DNA of 64,000 bases from Calvatia gigantea (lineage: Eukaryota > Basidiomycota > Agaricomycetes > Agaricales > Lycoperdaceae): positions 1-64,000 of the forward strand of contig JACAAK010000009.1 in NCBI GenBank assembly GCA_025093985.1, in the 5' to 3' direction. Made by a program: the position numbers and the translations under genes. Of the stretch, positions 22,499 through 34,383 are shown piece after piece; position 1 is the first letter of the stretch, and each line of letters begins with the position of its first letter. A model generated the notes under the pieces. It ran no database searches. It worked only from the letters and a program-made list of their open reading frames with translations, and was not told the origin of the DNA.

Positions 22499-25400
22499 CC
22501 ATCGACGGAAAGCAAGCCCCACCAACCGATGCTAAAAAAAATTTCGGAAAGGAACTCGATCATTAGCTAATCTTGTCGTTATGGATGTAACCTTCCCCCG
22601 AGGCCAAATCAAAGAAAGAGTGATATAATGATCTAGGTCGGTCGGCCTCAAAAAGCCCAACTCTTGAATATCGAATGAATTTTATTCGAAAGTTCGATGG
22701 GCCGCATAGTGAGAGTATTTTCATCCCCAAAGCCGTAGTTTGAACGAGATAGCCTCACCTTTCATGAGCGTTTGAAGGTCAAAGCACGGAGAAGTGAATC
22801 TTCTTCCCCTTGTACTCCGTATGGTGAATGCCATCTACCATCTCACCAACGTCACCTAGACAAAGGAGCCACCCAAGACCCCGAAGTTTAAAAAGGATGA
22901 GTTCCGGGGTTCTGGCAGCTGTCTTCGAGCGAAAGATCTGTATATCCTATCCCTTTTCGGAGAGTTCACGGAAACATGCGTACCGTAGCTTCGCCTCTGG
23001 GTGCATTGTAAATATTGTCCTATGCACGACATAACAAGAACATGTCCGCACAGCCGCAGGGAACAAATTAGTGCGACCCCGGACTTGGCTTGGGCTGTGA
23101 CCGAAAGGTCGCTGGAGTCTGTCCCGAAAATGTTGCAAGGTGAGTTAGTACCGTCTGGAGCGCACGATCAGAAACCCCGAACGGCCTGCGGGATTGAAAG
23201 AGCAAGACGAGAGGTCTCTTCGTCCATCGCGCCCTCGCACGGGACGTGTTTTCGTATTTGGCGGCCGTCTCCTTGTTTTGAGAAGGAGTGCCTTTGAACA
23301 GGGTGACAGGCCTACAGTTAGGCCATCTCTTCATTTGATAATTGGTCATTGTGCCATTTTCGTGCCATGATTCGGAGACACGCCTGCCATGTTCTATGCA
23401 CCAACCTCCACATCAAGCCATCAGAGCACATCGCCCTTAACCCTGTCCAATTTGGCACGTGCTCCCCTTGAGAGCGAAAAAACCGAGGGAAGAACCAATT
23501 GGTGCTTGTCCTATTTGCCTATCTCTTCGCGAACGAAATAGACACAACACTATCACCAGATCAAGTCGCCCTTGCTTATCTTGAGTGATCGGGAGAGGAA
23601 TAATATTGTATTTGCGATGTGTTGTATCCAGTTGGGTTGAAGGATTGTGGGTGGCTCGGCTGAATGAATCGGGCGACCACAATTTTTACAAGGGCTTTTT
23701 TAGCTCGGTCATTCCGTTGAACAACTGCTGGGGTGATGTTGTCTTTGCGATTGCTCCTAAAACTTCAGGATTAGAATGGACATTGCAGCAAAATATTACC
23801 CATAAAAATGCCTCAGCTTGAGGGGATTAATGGTTACCCAAGGACCATATCCTTCAGGAGTCCATTTGAGGGTCCAGAGTCCACGCTTCAAGTGTACCCA
23901 AGCGCGAAGAGTAAGGGGTCGCACACGTCGTCCAGGGCGAGCCACGACAAGTTACAACATCTGAGGAAACCATGAATTCAGCAAAGTGGTCCATCTCCCA
24001 CGTTTCCTGCGCCATATGCACCATACCGCCCTGGGTTTGTGCGGCATGATGTACCAGCCTGAGAAGAATCCAGATATAAGAGGCGAATACCGCCAGGATT
24101 CTGTCGAAGATACGAGGGTACACAGGAAAACTCTGACATCATGGGCGACACATAAAGCCGAGAAGTTTAAAGGCCAGTGGACCCATAGGTCTAGGTCTCG
24201 GAGGCAGCGCCACCATCCAATCCCCTGACTCAGCAAAAGTGCCGCCGGTCCTATCCAACATTCTTTGGTCCTACCATCCCTGGGAATATTGTGCTGATCC
24301 ATAAAATGGAATGCGCCAGCTTGGTCGGGTCTAAAATGTCGGGATTAGCGTGTGAGAAGAGCGGTGTTCCCGGAGGGAAGCGGAAGGTATTTTGATTGAG
24401 CTGGTACAGTGAACGTATTGCGACAAACGGATTCGGGCAGCCAAATTACCATTTTTCCCTTGACCTTACAATCTTTCGATGTCCGTACCCAACAGCCATC
24501 GGAGCTCAGCAAAACCCCAAAAGCTGATTGTGTCTCGGAGCCGGTTCAGTGACGAATTGTCTTGGTTGTCGTCCCATTCGCAATGGCCTACGACTTCACT
24601 TGCCAAACCCCGACGGCGTTGCACGCACAGAATTGTGTTTTAATCACACTGCACTAGTTTATAATACTCAGTGTTCCATAGCTGAGATACAAAGGAAAAC
24701 GGAAAAAACCCTTTTCTCTGACATCCGAGTTTCGCAAATAACTAGGGTGGCAGAGATGTACTCAGCGGCAACTCTCAGCACACAGCAGGCGAGAGTGACA
24801 CTTCCTGCTAGCATGCACTATCGAAAGGATTTACCACCTGGAAGTGAGGATTCTGGTGCTGCAAGTCGCATGCATTCAGGTCTGGCCTATTTGGGAGTTG
24901 TCGACGCTTATCTTCTGTGGAGAATTGATAATCAATTGTTACTTCCCTGTGATAAGGATGAATGGTGTCAGTGAGCTATTGCGCCAGCAGTTTCCTCGAA
25001 GAGCTATTCGGGGGTCGATATACGCCGGAGTGTGCCACCTGGACGACTGGCATATGGCTCTAGTGTGGAACACTTGTGGGAGGATCCTCCCAGATTGAAA
25101 GTTAGTCGCTGGCAGGTTTTGGCAGACCGGCTTCGAGCGCCGGTGTCGTAGTTGTGTGCTGTAGATCCCGTGGTAGGGGATCAAGTCCTTTATCGCCGTA
25201 AATGGGCGGTAAAGGATACTGACGGAGTTACAACTGACCGCGAACAAGCTCACGTGAGTGTTCTCGACAGGCCAACCTGTGCAACAAGGATCATGCCTTT
25301 CCCTCTTGGTAACTCCCATACTGCATCATTCAATTGACTCTGGACGGAAGCGTATCCACCCAACATCTTCGAAGCAGCACGTGCTAACATATAACCTCAT

Positions 25401-26050
25401 GTAGAGGCTGTCTCGAACCACACATTCGCGAGCTATCCGTGGATTCGACATGCCATCACAATATTATTCCCGACTCTGCACCTGGGTATGCCACCGTACC
25501 ATCACCTCGTGAACCCTTTTCTGCGCTTGGCACACGTAAAGAAGCGCGGGTGCTGCTGAAAAGAGTATGTAATAATCAATACCGCCTTCGGCATGCTGAT
25601 AGCAAAGGACCGACCGGATCGTCTCCCAGTTTTTGAATCGCGATTCAATCTTAAACTCGATAAGCTACGTACGAGGTTGGGAATTTAGAATTCAAACGTA
25701 CTGTAGCCGCAAGTGCGCCATGAATACTCTTTCGCCACTGTAGCCGTTCCAGCTTTCACCATGTCGTTGCTACGCAAGTATATCTCTATTCCGTCGCGGG
25801 AGGCTTGGTGGGCTTGCGGCGTTTACTCTGATATGATATGTTTGACATGTTTTTGGATGAAAAACTCAGATACCTCTTTCCTCGAAAGGAAGCGCAGAGT
25901 AGATTGCTTTTCGGAGTTAAGTTCTTATGATATCTTCCAACCTCGCGGGACGACCTTCTGAGCAGCATGGGGATTGTTGGTCAGACAGAAATATCTGCCT
26001 TGAATGTACAAATTTCTTGATACCACTCGACGACATGACTGAGGGACACG

Positions 26051-26058
26051 TATAAAAG
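26051..26058 (+). promoter_or_regulatory. TATA box of the fungalysin gene
   Basis: TATAAAAG lies about 50 bases upstream of the fungalysin ATG at 26109, in a position and form typical of a strong inducible fungal promoter. Confidence 0.6.
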
Positions 26059-26108
26059 GGCTGGTTAAATAACCCTGATTTTGTAGCACCGTCTCCAAAC
26101 CAGCTGAA

Positions 26109-28533
26109 ATGGTCGCCTTCACCACCAAATTCTTCTCCACTATTTATTTGTCCGTTTTGTTTGCTACTAGTGCGAGCGCGAACCCCGCTCCCCTCTATAA
26201 ACGACACGCCACCCATCGCACTCGTCACATTGGTCGCGACCTGAAGCTCGAGGTGTACCATCCTCCAACAAATTTTGAGGTTTGAGATATCTTCAGATCA
26301 TGCTTCATCTCTCCCCTAATCCTCATAACAGACATTCGGAGAAGGACTTGTGCACACTGCGTCAGAGAGTGACCGTGCTCTTGATCTTCCCTCTCGAACT
26401 AAAGCCTTCGTCCAATCAAAACTCAAGGTTAATGGCGAGGCCATCACATTTAAGAGTGGATACACGGATGAAGCAGGTGCTTTCGCTTACGTGAAGCAGA
26501 CCTATGTAAGCTTTGTGATCTTCTATATGCTAGAGCATTTTCTGATTTTTTTGCAGGAAGGTGTTCCCTTCATAAACGCCGTCGCCAACGTTGCGTGGAA
26601 AGATGATAACGTCGTTGCCTTCGGTTCATCTTTTGTGAATTCTAGTTCGTACTCCTAAATCCTCCTGTCAACGCTTCTCAATGAACCCTTAATATCAGAA
26701 CAAATCGCCAAATCGACTCCCAGCATTGCAGTCGAATCTGTTATTTCCAAGATTGAAGAGGCCCTAGACGGCAAATACAATGGCCATCCAACGACGGTTG
26801 AATACCTCGCACGTGATAACGGAACTGTGTCGCTCGTCCACGTCATCCAGGTTCAGAACGAGGAGGTCAACTCCTGGTATGAAGCGTATGTTGACGCACA
26901 CACAGGCGAGCTCATTTCGGTCACCGACTTCGTTGCGGAAGCATCAGTGAGTTTATATGCCCATCGGAACTCCAAGTCGTGGTCTAATGTATTTTCATCA
27001 GTATACGGTGGTACCCATTACCAGAAAATCTATTCCAGAAGGCGTTCAGACTCTGACAGACCCCGCCGACCTCGCGGCCTCTCCCCAAGGTTGGCATGCC
27101 ACATCGTCAAGTAGCTTTACCACGACAACGCGAGTAGCCAGCCTTTACACTCCTGCACCATACTCACGTTATTTAATAGTGGTAACAATGTTGTCGCGTA
27201 CAAGAGTACGACCAGCAGTGTGACTTCGCAGAGCTCCGCCACTCTCAACTTCAATTACAACTACGGCACGACCCAAGCTCCAAGTGTGACTGGCAATCTG
27301 AACGCTGCTCGCGTCAATGCTTTCTATGTCATCAATTCTATTCATGACCTTACTTATCGATATGGCTTTACGGAGGCCGCCTTCAACTTCCAGACTGACA
27401 ACTTCGGCAAGGGCGGTGCCGCAAATGACCGCGTTCTAATGTCCGTCCAGGACGCATCCGGAACCAACAATGCTAACTTTGCCACTCCGCCCGAGTAAGT
27501 TACATTCCGCTTCGCCACCAAAGGGATTCTTACACTTCACCATCTATAGTGGTCAATCGGGACAATGCAGGATGTATGCTTCTTTTCCTGTTTCTTCCAA
27601 ACAAACAGCTAACGGAGCGTAGGTACATCTGGACTCTCACGAGTGTAAGAGTTACCTCTGAAGTTTTTTATAATAATTTTTTGCTCATTGCTCGATTTAG
27701 CCCAACCGCGACGGCTCCATGGAGAACGACATTCCAATTCATGAAATGACCCACGGTGTCACCAACCGTATGACTGGTGGTGGAACAGGTCGTTGCCTGC
27801 AGACGACTGAATCGGGAGGTATGGGCGAAGGCTGGTCAGATGCTATGGCAAAGTGAGCCTATTCGGGCGCATTTCGTGATTACCGTTCTGAACATCTACC
27901 ACAGCTGGAACTGGCAAAAATCTGCAACCGTTTCCAACTTTGTGCTCGGTGACTATGTCACCAATGACGCCACAGGTATCCGCACCCACCCGTACTCCAC
28001 CTCTACGTGGGTTTGATTCTTCCTCGCGTTGGACTATCGTCGACCCTTTATATTCACAGGACGACAAACCCATTGAGGTATTCAAGTATTAGGAACCTTG
28101 AACGAGGTCCATAGTGCGTTAACTTTTCCTTGTTTACTGCAATATCCTCACCGCCGAATGCAGACATCGGTGAGGTGTGGGCTAATATGCTCCACAACGT
28201 CTACGCTTCCCTCGTTAGTGCACACGGTTTCGATGGTAGTGCTCGTACGAACCCGTCCAGCACTGCTGGCAACGCCGTCTTCCTTCATCTATTCCTTGAT
28301 GCTCTGCGTCTTCAGCCCTGCAACCCCACATGTGCGTACAGGTTCTCTTCTCAGTAGGGATGTCGCTGACAGATCACACAGTCGTCAATGCTCGCGATGC
28401 CTGGATTCAGGCTGATGCAAACCGATACGCTGGCGCTAACAAGTGCACTATTTGGAGGGCCTTCGCCAGCCGCGGCTTGGGTGTTGGTGCGGCGAACTTT
28501 GTTGATAGTTCGACCGTCCCTTCCGGATGCTGA
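26109..28533 (+). CDS. Secreted fungalysin metalloprotease (M36)
   Basis: Extracellular zinc metalloendopeptidase of family M36 with signal peptide, FTP/inhibitory pro-region and catalytic domain. The N-terminus [19 protein letters not shown] is a signal peptide ending near SASANPAP. The pro-region includes [16 protein letters not shown] and [20 protein letters not shown]. Catalytic hallmarks are [18 protein letters not shown], the zinc-binding HEMTHG at about 27740, [12 protein letters not shown] (third ligand Glu), [13 protein letters not shown] and [12 protein letters not shown], ending [11 protein letters not shown] and TGA. About a dozen short introns separate the exons, and one (after FTTTT, near 27131) appears to use a GC-AG pair. 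Near 28090, between TTNPLRYSS and LNEVHNIGEVW, the frame changes by one surplus base with no possible intron, so the copy is either broken or contains an assembly insertion. All other domains and catalytic residues are present. Confidence 0.88.
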
Positions 28534-28666
28534 TCTAAACTTATCCCTTATCAAACACTTTTCGAAACATGTATTCTATCTTGGTAAACGGGGAATATTG
28601 ATGTCCATTTGTAACAAAAACCCAGGTTGTGAAAAGGTATTATAAGCAACGGTGCAACCCGACCCA

Positions 28667-29911
28667 TCATAAACCAGATTCCCCTCTTTTTTCCAATGCA
28701 AGCTCGCACGCCTTCAAAGCCCCAACGACTGCAAAGGAGATGACAGGAGTAATACCGTACATGAACGCAAGCATCCGTGCGACCATGAGCTTCCCTTTCT
28801 CTCCGGCGTCAATGAGTTCTAATAAAGTGCTCAGAACCATAGCAGGCGGCCCAATTGGCATGAGCATCATGCACCACCATAACAACGGATCTTCAGAGAG
28901 AAGTGTGGTTTTGGTCGCAAGGAGGTATATCAGAGGAATACTGATCAAACTCCAGAAGATAAAACGGATGACGAAAATGGTTATGAGCGCGCTAGCAGGT
29001 GGATTCGGTGATTGGATTTGTAAGTTGGGTCGAAAAGATTTCGATAGATTGGCACCAACAACGAAACTGCGGAAGGTAATTAGGCGATATCAACTTTCGC
29101 AAGCCCTACTCACATCTGAAGCACGGAGAATAATTCGCCAACGTTACGGAGGCTCCCAGTAACCCAAACACTGAGATAACCGCCATCCTGGGGTGGAGCG
29201 AAGAAAAGGCGATGTAGCAGGGGTGAAAAACCAATCACAGTTGCAAACACCGCGCTCCATGTTGTAGGGCTGAACACAGGGGATAGGTTTGTCAGCCAAG
29301 GGGGTAGAAGGGGGCGAGGATCGATACTCCAAGAGCAGCGCCGTCGTGTCCGAAACTTTAATGGGAAGATTCAATGATCCTTGTTTCGGTGGATCGAAAC
29401 AGTCATTCCCAAAAAGGCGGGGGCCTAGAGTGAATGTAGCGATTTTGGAAACTAAGCCGTTAATAAGAAAGTAGCTTGTCGCCCGATCGATTGCTCTTTG
29501 GTGATCCCCCCCGGCTAATGGAGAAAGGATGCCAGTCTCGGCAAAACTTTTCGTGAGAAGCAGGGGGAGTGAAGTTGTATTGTTGAATGTGATCGCTGCT
29601 ACTGCCCAACTCGGAAGCTTCCACCATCGTTCAACCAGTTTGGCTAAGGCCATCGAGAGAAGAGCATATGCGAGAGACCACACGAAGATTGGAAGATAGT
29701 CGATAATATTTTCGAAGCCGACATTTCTGCCGATACTAGAAATGAGGAGTGCAGGGAGGAAGATGTTGGCACAAAGGGAAGACATGTCCTTGATTGTCAT
29801 AGGGCTGACCATGCCAAGTCTGGTCGCTATCATACCATACAAAATCGTGAGGAGAACGGAGAGCGAGCCTTGAAAAGCGCCGATAATGGCAATCCCGAAT
29901 GCAGAGGGCAT
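28667..29911 (-). CDS. PIN-like auxin efflux carrier family protein (A)
   Basis: Membrane transporter of the auxin efflux carrier (AEC) family, in fungi thought to act at ER or plasma membrane. The N-terminal half has several hydrophobic helices, with SVLLTILYGMIATRLGM, MSSLCANIFLPALLISSIG and the family motif FNNTTSLPLLLTKSF. The C-terminal exon has FVIRFIFWSLISIPLIYLLA and LLWWCMMLMPIGPPAMVLS, ending at 28667. An in-frame ATG at 29959 would add 16 residues; the start at 29911 aligns with paralogue B. In the cytosolic loop (about 29275-29400) the frame of the N-terminal half and that of FSPTTWSAVFATVIGF do not join through any GT-AG intron; one surplus base would explain it. It is convergent with the fungalysin gene, about 130 bases apart. 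The substrate is unproven. Confidence 0.85.
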
Positions 29912-30719
29912 GACTGGGATACTGGATGAAGGTGTGCTGGTTGACCCCTCAGCGTACATATAGCTGTTGTCGACCCTTTGATGGAGATAAATGACGTCAC
30001 TATCTTCGCGTGCTTAGATCGTTGAATGACGTGCTCGGTTGTTGTGGACAAAGTCTTCCTTTCACCCCGAACGCCGCCACTTCCAGCAACCCTTGTACCA
30101 TTTCGATAGCTTGAACGATTGTCATAGTTGACGGGATCATCAGAAACTATTCTTCTTAGGGAGGATAAGGATGATAAGGCGATAATGCCTCACCGTATAA
30201 GGGGCCGAAATGCCTTATGAGGCGGAGGACACGTAAAGGGATCTTAAGCTGACCCTCATCTGCGCCCAGGAGCTCGGGTTTGAGCAGATAATCACGGGAT
30301 GGGCAACTGCTCAACGTGTCACCTGATCATTTGATCATGGCCGAAGCGTGAATGAGTATTGAAGCGTTTACTGCTAGAAGCAGACTACCATCCCCAAATT
30401 TAGCTGTATCCCTGCTCCGAAGGGTAAGCACCGGCGACGGCGCCTCGTGAGGTTATCACAGGAATGGTTGCATCTCCTCTGAGCGCTTGCCTCGAGGGTT
30501 TTTGATCCGTCGGTCACAGCCGACACGTGGATCGTCCTATCTTTAGACTCTTCATTTCATGAGTATCACAGAAAGCGCTCCCGAGGTTTTTCAAACTCAA
30601 AAATAGCCACGGTCAAAAGTAGAACCACTTAGGCGGCATGTAACGACAACGTATGAAATCAGCATGAAAAGAACGGCATGAGAAGTACAAGGACTGTTAG
30701 GAGGTCTGTAAAGGCTACG
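29912..30719. other. Intergenic, no gene recognised
   Basis: This is the upstream region of the PIN-like carrier A. I see no coding exons, and no strong promoter element beyond scattered AT-rich stretches. Confidence 0.45.
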
Positions 30720-31077
30720 TTACGCTATATAGACTTCGTCAGGGACACATTCGGGGAACTGCTGTTTCAGGGCATCGAGTGCATTCTTGGCTGCTTGCTC
30801 GTAAGCTATGTCTTTCGATGGACCAGAGCCTTCGTACGGAATGTTTTGGACTGCGGAAAGGTCAACTGAAAATCGGAATATCAATTTACAGTTTCTCACC
30901 ATAAACTTGGCAGGTCCAGGTAAGGCCCTCCTTTGGACCATCAGAAGAACCTCCGCCCTTCTTGAAAGCCCAGCGTTGGCGAGAGCAAACTGTGTTGAGG
31001 GTGTTTCTATAGTCTATAATCAAGGCATGAGTGAATATACACAGGCGAATGAATATCCTCGAACCAGTGGCTGGCAT
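30720..31077 (-). CDS. Small double-stranded RNA-binding domain protein
   Basis: Two exons with a 30-40-base intron near 30870-30905 encode about 107 residues resembling one DSRM fold: NTLNTVCSRQRWAF (helix 1), GLTWTCQVYVDLSAVQNIPYEG (strands), then the hallmark GPSKDIAYEQAAKNALDAL (helix 2 with the Ala-Ala-Lys motif), ending PDEVYIA and TAA. Single-DSRM proteins of this size are common in basidiomycetes, and their function is mostly unknown. The N-terminus is uncertain: the ATG at 31077 gives a short hydrophobic lead (IFIRLCIFTHALII) that may instead be an unrecognised intron or exon. It is not linked to any neighbouring RNA-processing gene. Confidence 0.6.
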
Positions 31078-32109
31078 GCTGAGGATGATGATTCAGTGTC
31101 TGCGGTAGTGAAGTGAGGCTGACTTTGGTGCCTTCAACTCCTTCTCGATCCTATATTTTATAACGCTTCGCCATAGTATGCTGCAGGGAGTTACAATGTA
31201 GGTACAGCACATGAATAATGATTAGAATGGTTCAGTTGAAGGAGTTCCTATACAGCTCAACACCCTCGGGAGACGATTTCGGCCTTATCAAGATAGCTTC
31301 AGACCCACAACTACAAAATATAGCCGAATCCTCGCCGGCATCTCGTTTATTCAGAATATTGCAAACGCAGGATTTTTATTCGGGGAACACAGGGGTGCTT
31401 CTAGTGAATATAGGACCTTGGGGAAACGCTGCCAATTCAATCTCAGTTAATGGCACTTCAATAGCCCATGGCTGTGGATGCTTACGGTATTTTCGGGGCC
31501 GCGATAAGTCTTTGAACACCGCGAAGAATAATCCAGCGGTGTCACGGTGTTCCACTATAACCCGGGCACTCAAACACACTCGGAGCACTGGCCTGCAGTA
31601 TTCCGAGAAATACATCCACAGAGGATGTATTGCATCTCATAATGCTCATTCCCATACCGACTACCTCCCTTCTGACATACACCGCTTCATATTAGACTTT
31701 TGAGACTTTTCCTTCGGCTGATTAACTCGTTTCCGCTGTGTTGATGGCACAAGTAGACGTGATTATCATGCATGATGACCGGGAAAAGAATAGCAGCAGA
31801 AATAGTTCCCCGTGGCAAACCATCGCTGTTGCTGCCTTTCATAACACCCCCAATATGGCGGGTAGTAGCAAGGGGAAGACAAACAGCAGAACCACCGGAT
31901 ATTATTCTCCATATATTCTAAGACAAGGTCACCAAAACAGATGTCACTCTCCATCGTTCGGGGTTAGTAAATGACACAACCTCGCTCATATGCGACCATG
32001 GCCAGTGGGATGAATTATAAGATAAGCCATGTTCAAATAGTCATGCCCTTCGGCCCCTGAACACAATCCAGATTGAACGCACTATGCACGGTCAAAGTTT
32101 TCATCCCCA
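31078..32109. other. Intergenic; one minus-strand coding-like frame
   Basis: A minus-strand frame at 31376-31615 (79 residues: EHRDTAGLFFAVFKDLSRP, AIEVPLTEIELAAFPQGP) has protein-like composition but no family, no clear splice partner and no start context. Nothing else is visible. Confidence 0.35.
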
Positions 32110-34383
32110 AAAAATACCGTCACCGACAGTAAAAGCTATAGTAGGCTGTTAGAACTCCACAGGCTGTATGCCGAACCCTCAAAGCCGCAACATTACATTA
32201 CCAGCGAGTCGGTATTTCAGACATCCGATGAGCGCTTGACATGCTGTAAGAACCGGGAATATTAAAGGTATTTTCTGATCAGAAATCAGTCGGTTTAGTC
32301 ACTGTGTATACTTGTTCTGAACTCCACAAGAAATTAGAAGCCAAATACCAAGATGAGGACCTTGAATTTGCAGAACTTGCAACGATGATACCGAGGATGA
32401 AAATACCCTACATTTTGATTACCACCTATGTATATCCCAAGTCAAGCACTTGAGATCCTCCAAAGCAGATCTCCAGAAACAGCGTTTCCGGAGACAGTAT
32501 GTTCGTTCTTATTATGAAGCATACTGTTTCCAGGTCGCTCGCTCCCGAGCCAGATAAGGCCGGGTTACCGCCTACTGTCGACACATCTTATCCAAGCCGG
32601 CCCTTGACCTCACTCCTAACAGTCCGCCCCTCGTTTGCAAAGGAGGTGAGCTATCCGCTCGCTTCTCAAGTCCTCCGGTGTAAAAAAGTGTTTACCTTTT
32701 ACTGCGTTCTTCTTGCGCAGCACAAGCCGATGCACCCGGATCGGGCGCGGCTTGGTCCCAACGAAGTGCATAACAATAGCATTTTTTGGTGCCCTGGTTG
32801 GTGATATGACTGGTATCGGGCTGAGCTTCTAGTACTGGGAGAATATATCTCTTTTCCATCTTCCCTTTAACCCTTACGTCCTTCGTTCCTTGGTAAGAGA
32901 GGCGAGAACACTTGTCGAGTCTCAATTTGATCAAAAACGTTCTTTTCATTTATACTCCAGTCCTGCTTTCCCTTTTGGAAACTACCGGCACCAGGTGAGT
33001 TCCCCTCCAGCTCAGCGGCCACAGTGTGGTGGCTTTCACCATCAGTAAGGTTTCTGATAAACTTTCAGGAAAGATAACCGGCGGTATCACGTGTTTTTCG
33101 GTTATCAAACCCTAAAACGGGTCCAGGGCGCAACTTTTCTTTGTTAATGAGCAAATGGTTCAAATACCCGATCCACGCTCTGTACGCTGTAAACCCGAGA
33201 ATTATTGATAAGGGTTTGCGAAGGATTTGATTTCATTCAATGGTACATGCTCGCAGTTGGCCTCAGAAGAAATGTGAACAACAATACAGAGATGGAGAGT
33301 TCACGCTGGGAAATTTGTAGCACCGAGGATTACATTTCGATCAGCCCGGGTTGTCTTCGGCCGCTCGGGCGCTCAGAGCGACGAAACACACTCTAGGTGG
33401 GGTATAGTTCTTCCAACCACGATATGGTTCTGATTGTAGGCACCTCGTCCCCAACTCCGACAAGACCAGGTCACCAATTAACAACGGGCAGAATCTCCCA
33501 GCCCGCTTTTTCACCTCACCACCTTCTAATCCCCTATGCCATTCGGGAAGGATATGAGCAATTCCCTCGCTTTCCAACTTCCCCCGGAACTGGAAAGCGT
33601 TTCGCCCTCCGTTACGCTCCTGTTCCATAGTGCACATACGCAACCCGACGCACCCGGAGAGCCCTAAATGCGGTTCAAGCCAAATCCGAAAGCGGTTACA
33701 ACAGCAACCTTCGCTTCCCTCACCGCCTTTGCCGTAGCCCCTTTGCCATTCGCCCTTTGCTTGTGCTTGCCAATTAAGAAGGACTGAATACTATGTACCG
33801 CCCCATATTTCTCAACTGAATAGTTGCACTTGAGAGGTTTTACCTGGCTTTCCTCTTCTCTTCTTCCTTATGCGGCCCTTCTTAGGCTATACAACTTGGC
33901 GAGCTTGGCAGCGGAGGTCCTTGGAACAAGTTTTCCGTGAGGTCCTTTTCGTATTTTTCCTTTTGGCGGACAGCGGACGTCTTCCTACGCCCCCCTTCCG
34001 GAAGAAGGCAGCTATTCAGATGTCACCCTCCATTCCTCCAACTTTTTGCCCCCGCACGGACCCTCACGATCGGAAAGAATACCAGCAGGTTTCTAGAATG
34101 ATGGTCGGCGGTCTACCATGTGTTAATTAAGGCGGTCTATTATGTGTTGATTAAGGTACTGTTGTCCCCTTTTTATATTGTGACACTTGCCTTTATACTA
34201 CAGTATGATCAATTCAAGCGTCGGTTAACGATGGGATGAACCTTTGGCTTGATGTTCAGTACCAAATAGACCACTTTGTTAGGTCATGTGGCCGATGATA
34301 GGTCCAATCTCCATCCTAATCATCCACAAGACCTTCTGGGCTGTCCTAAATATTATTAGACCCCTGATAGCAGAAACCCCTCG
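32110..34383 (+). repeat. Tandem duplication, copy 1 (2.27 kb)
   Basis: This unit is followed head-to-tail by a nearly identical copy at 34384-36642. Direct reading shows only scattered single-base differences, a one-base T-run difference near 32849, a one-base difference near 34030, and a 12-base difference near 34188-34199 (present here, absent in copy 2). The period is 2274 bases over the first part. No terminal inverted or direct repeats bound the unit. The composition and reading frames differ from neighbouring nuclear genes: there are no spliceosomal exon patterns, and frames run past TGA codons. Confidence 0.95.

Larger units (their letters stand above)
21718..26050. other. Gene-poor stretch with small repeats
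   Basis: No coherent coding region was recognised in these 4.3 kb. Visible structure is limited to the CCTCT repeat at 21862-21891, a palindrome at 22464-22498, and an imperfect inverted repeat at 25187-25216 (TCCTTTATCGCC with GGCGGTAAAGGA). Open frames here are short and mutually overlapping on both strands, as expected by chance. Confidence 0.45.

Noticed and set aside
24528..24974. 148-residue plus-strand frame
   Set aside because: No recognisable domain or splice sites; it sits in a gene-poor stretch where such frames arise by chance.
31218..31703. 161-residue plus-strand frame
   Set aside because: Low-complexity mixture without motif; the opposite-strand frame over the same bases looks more protein-like.
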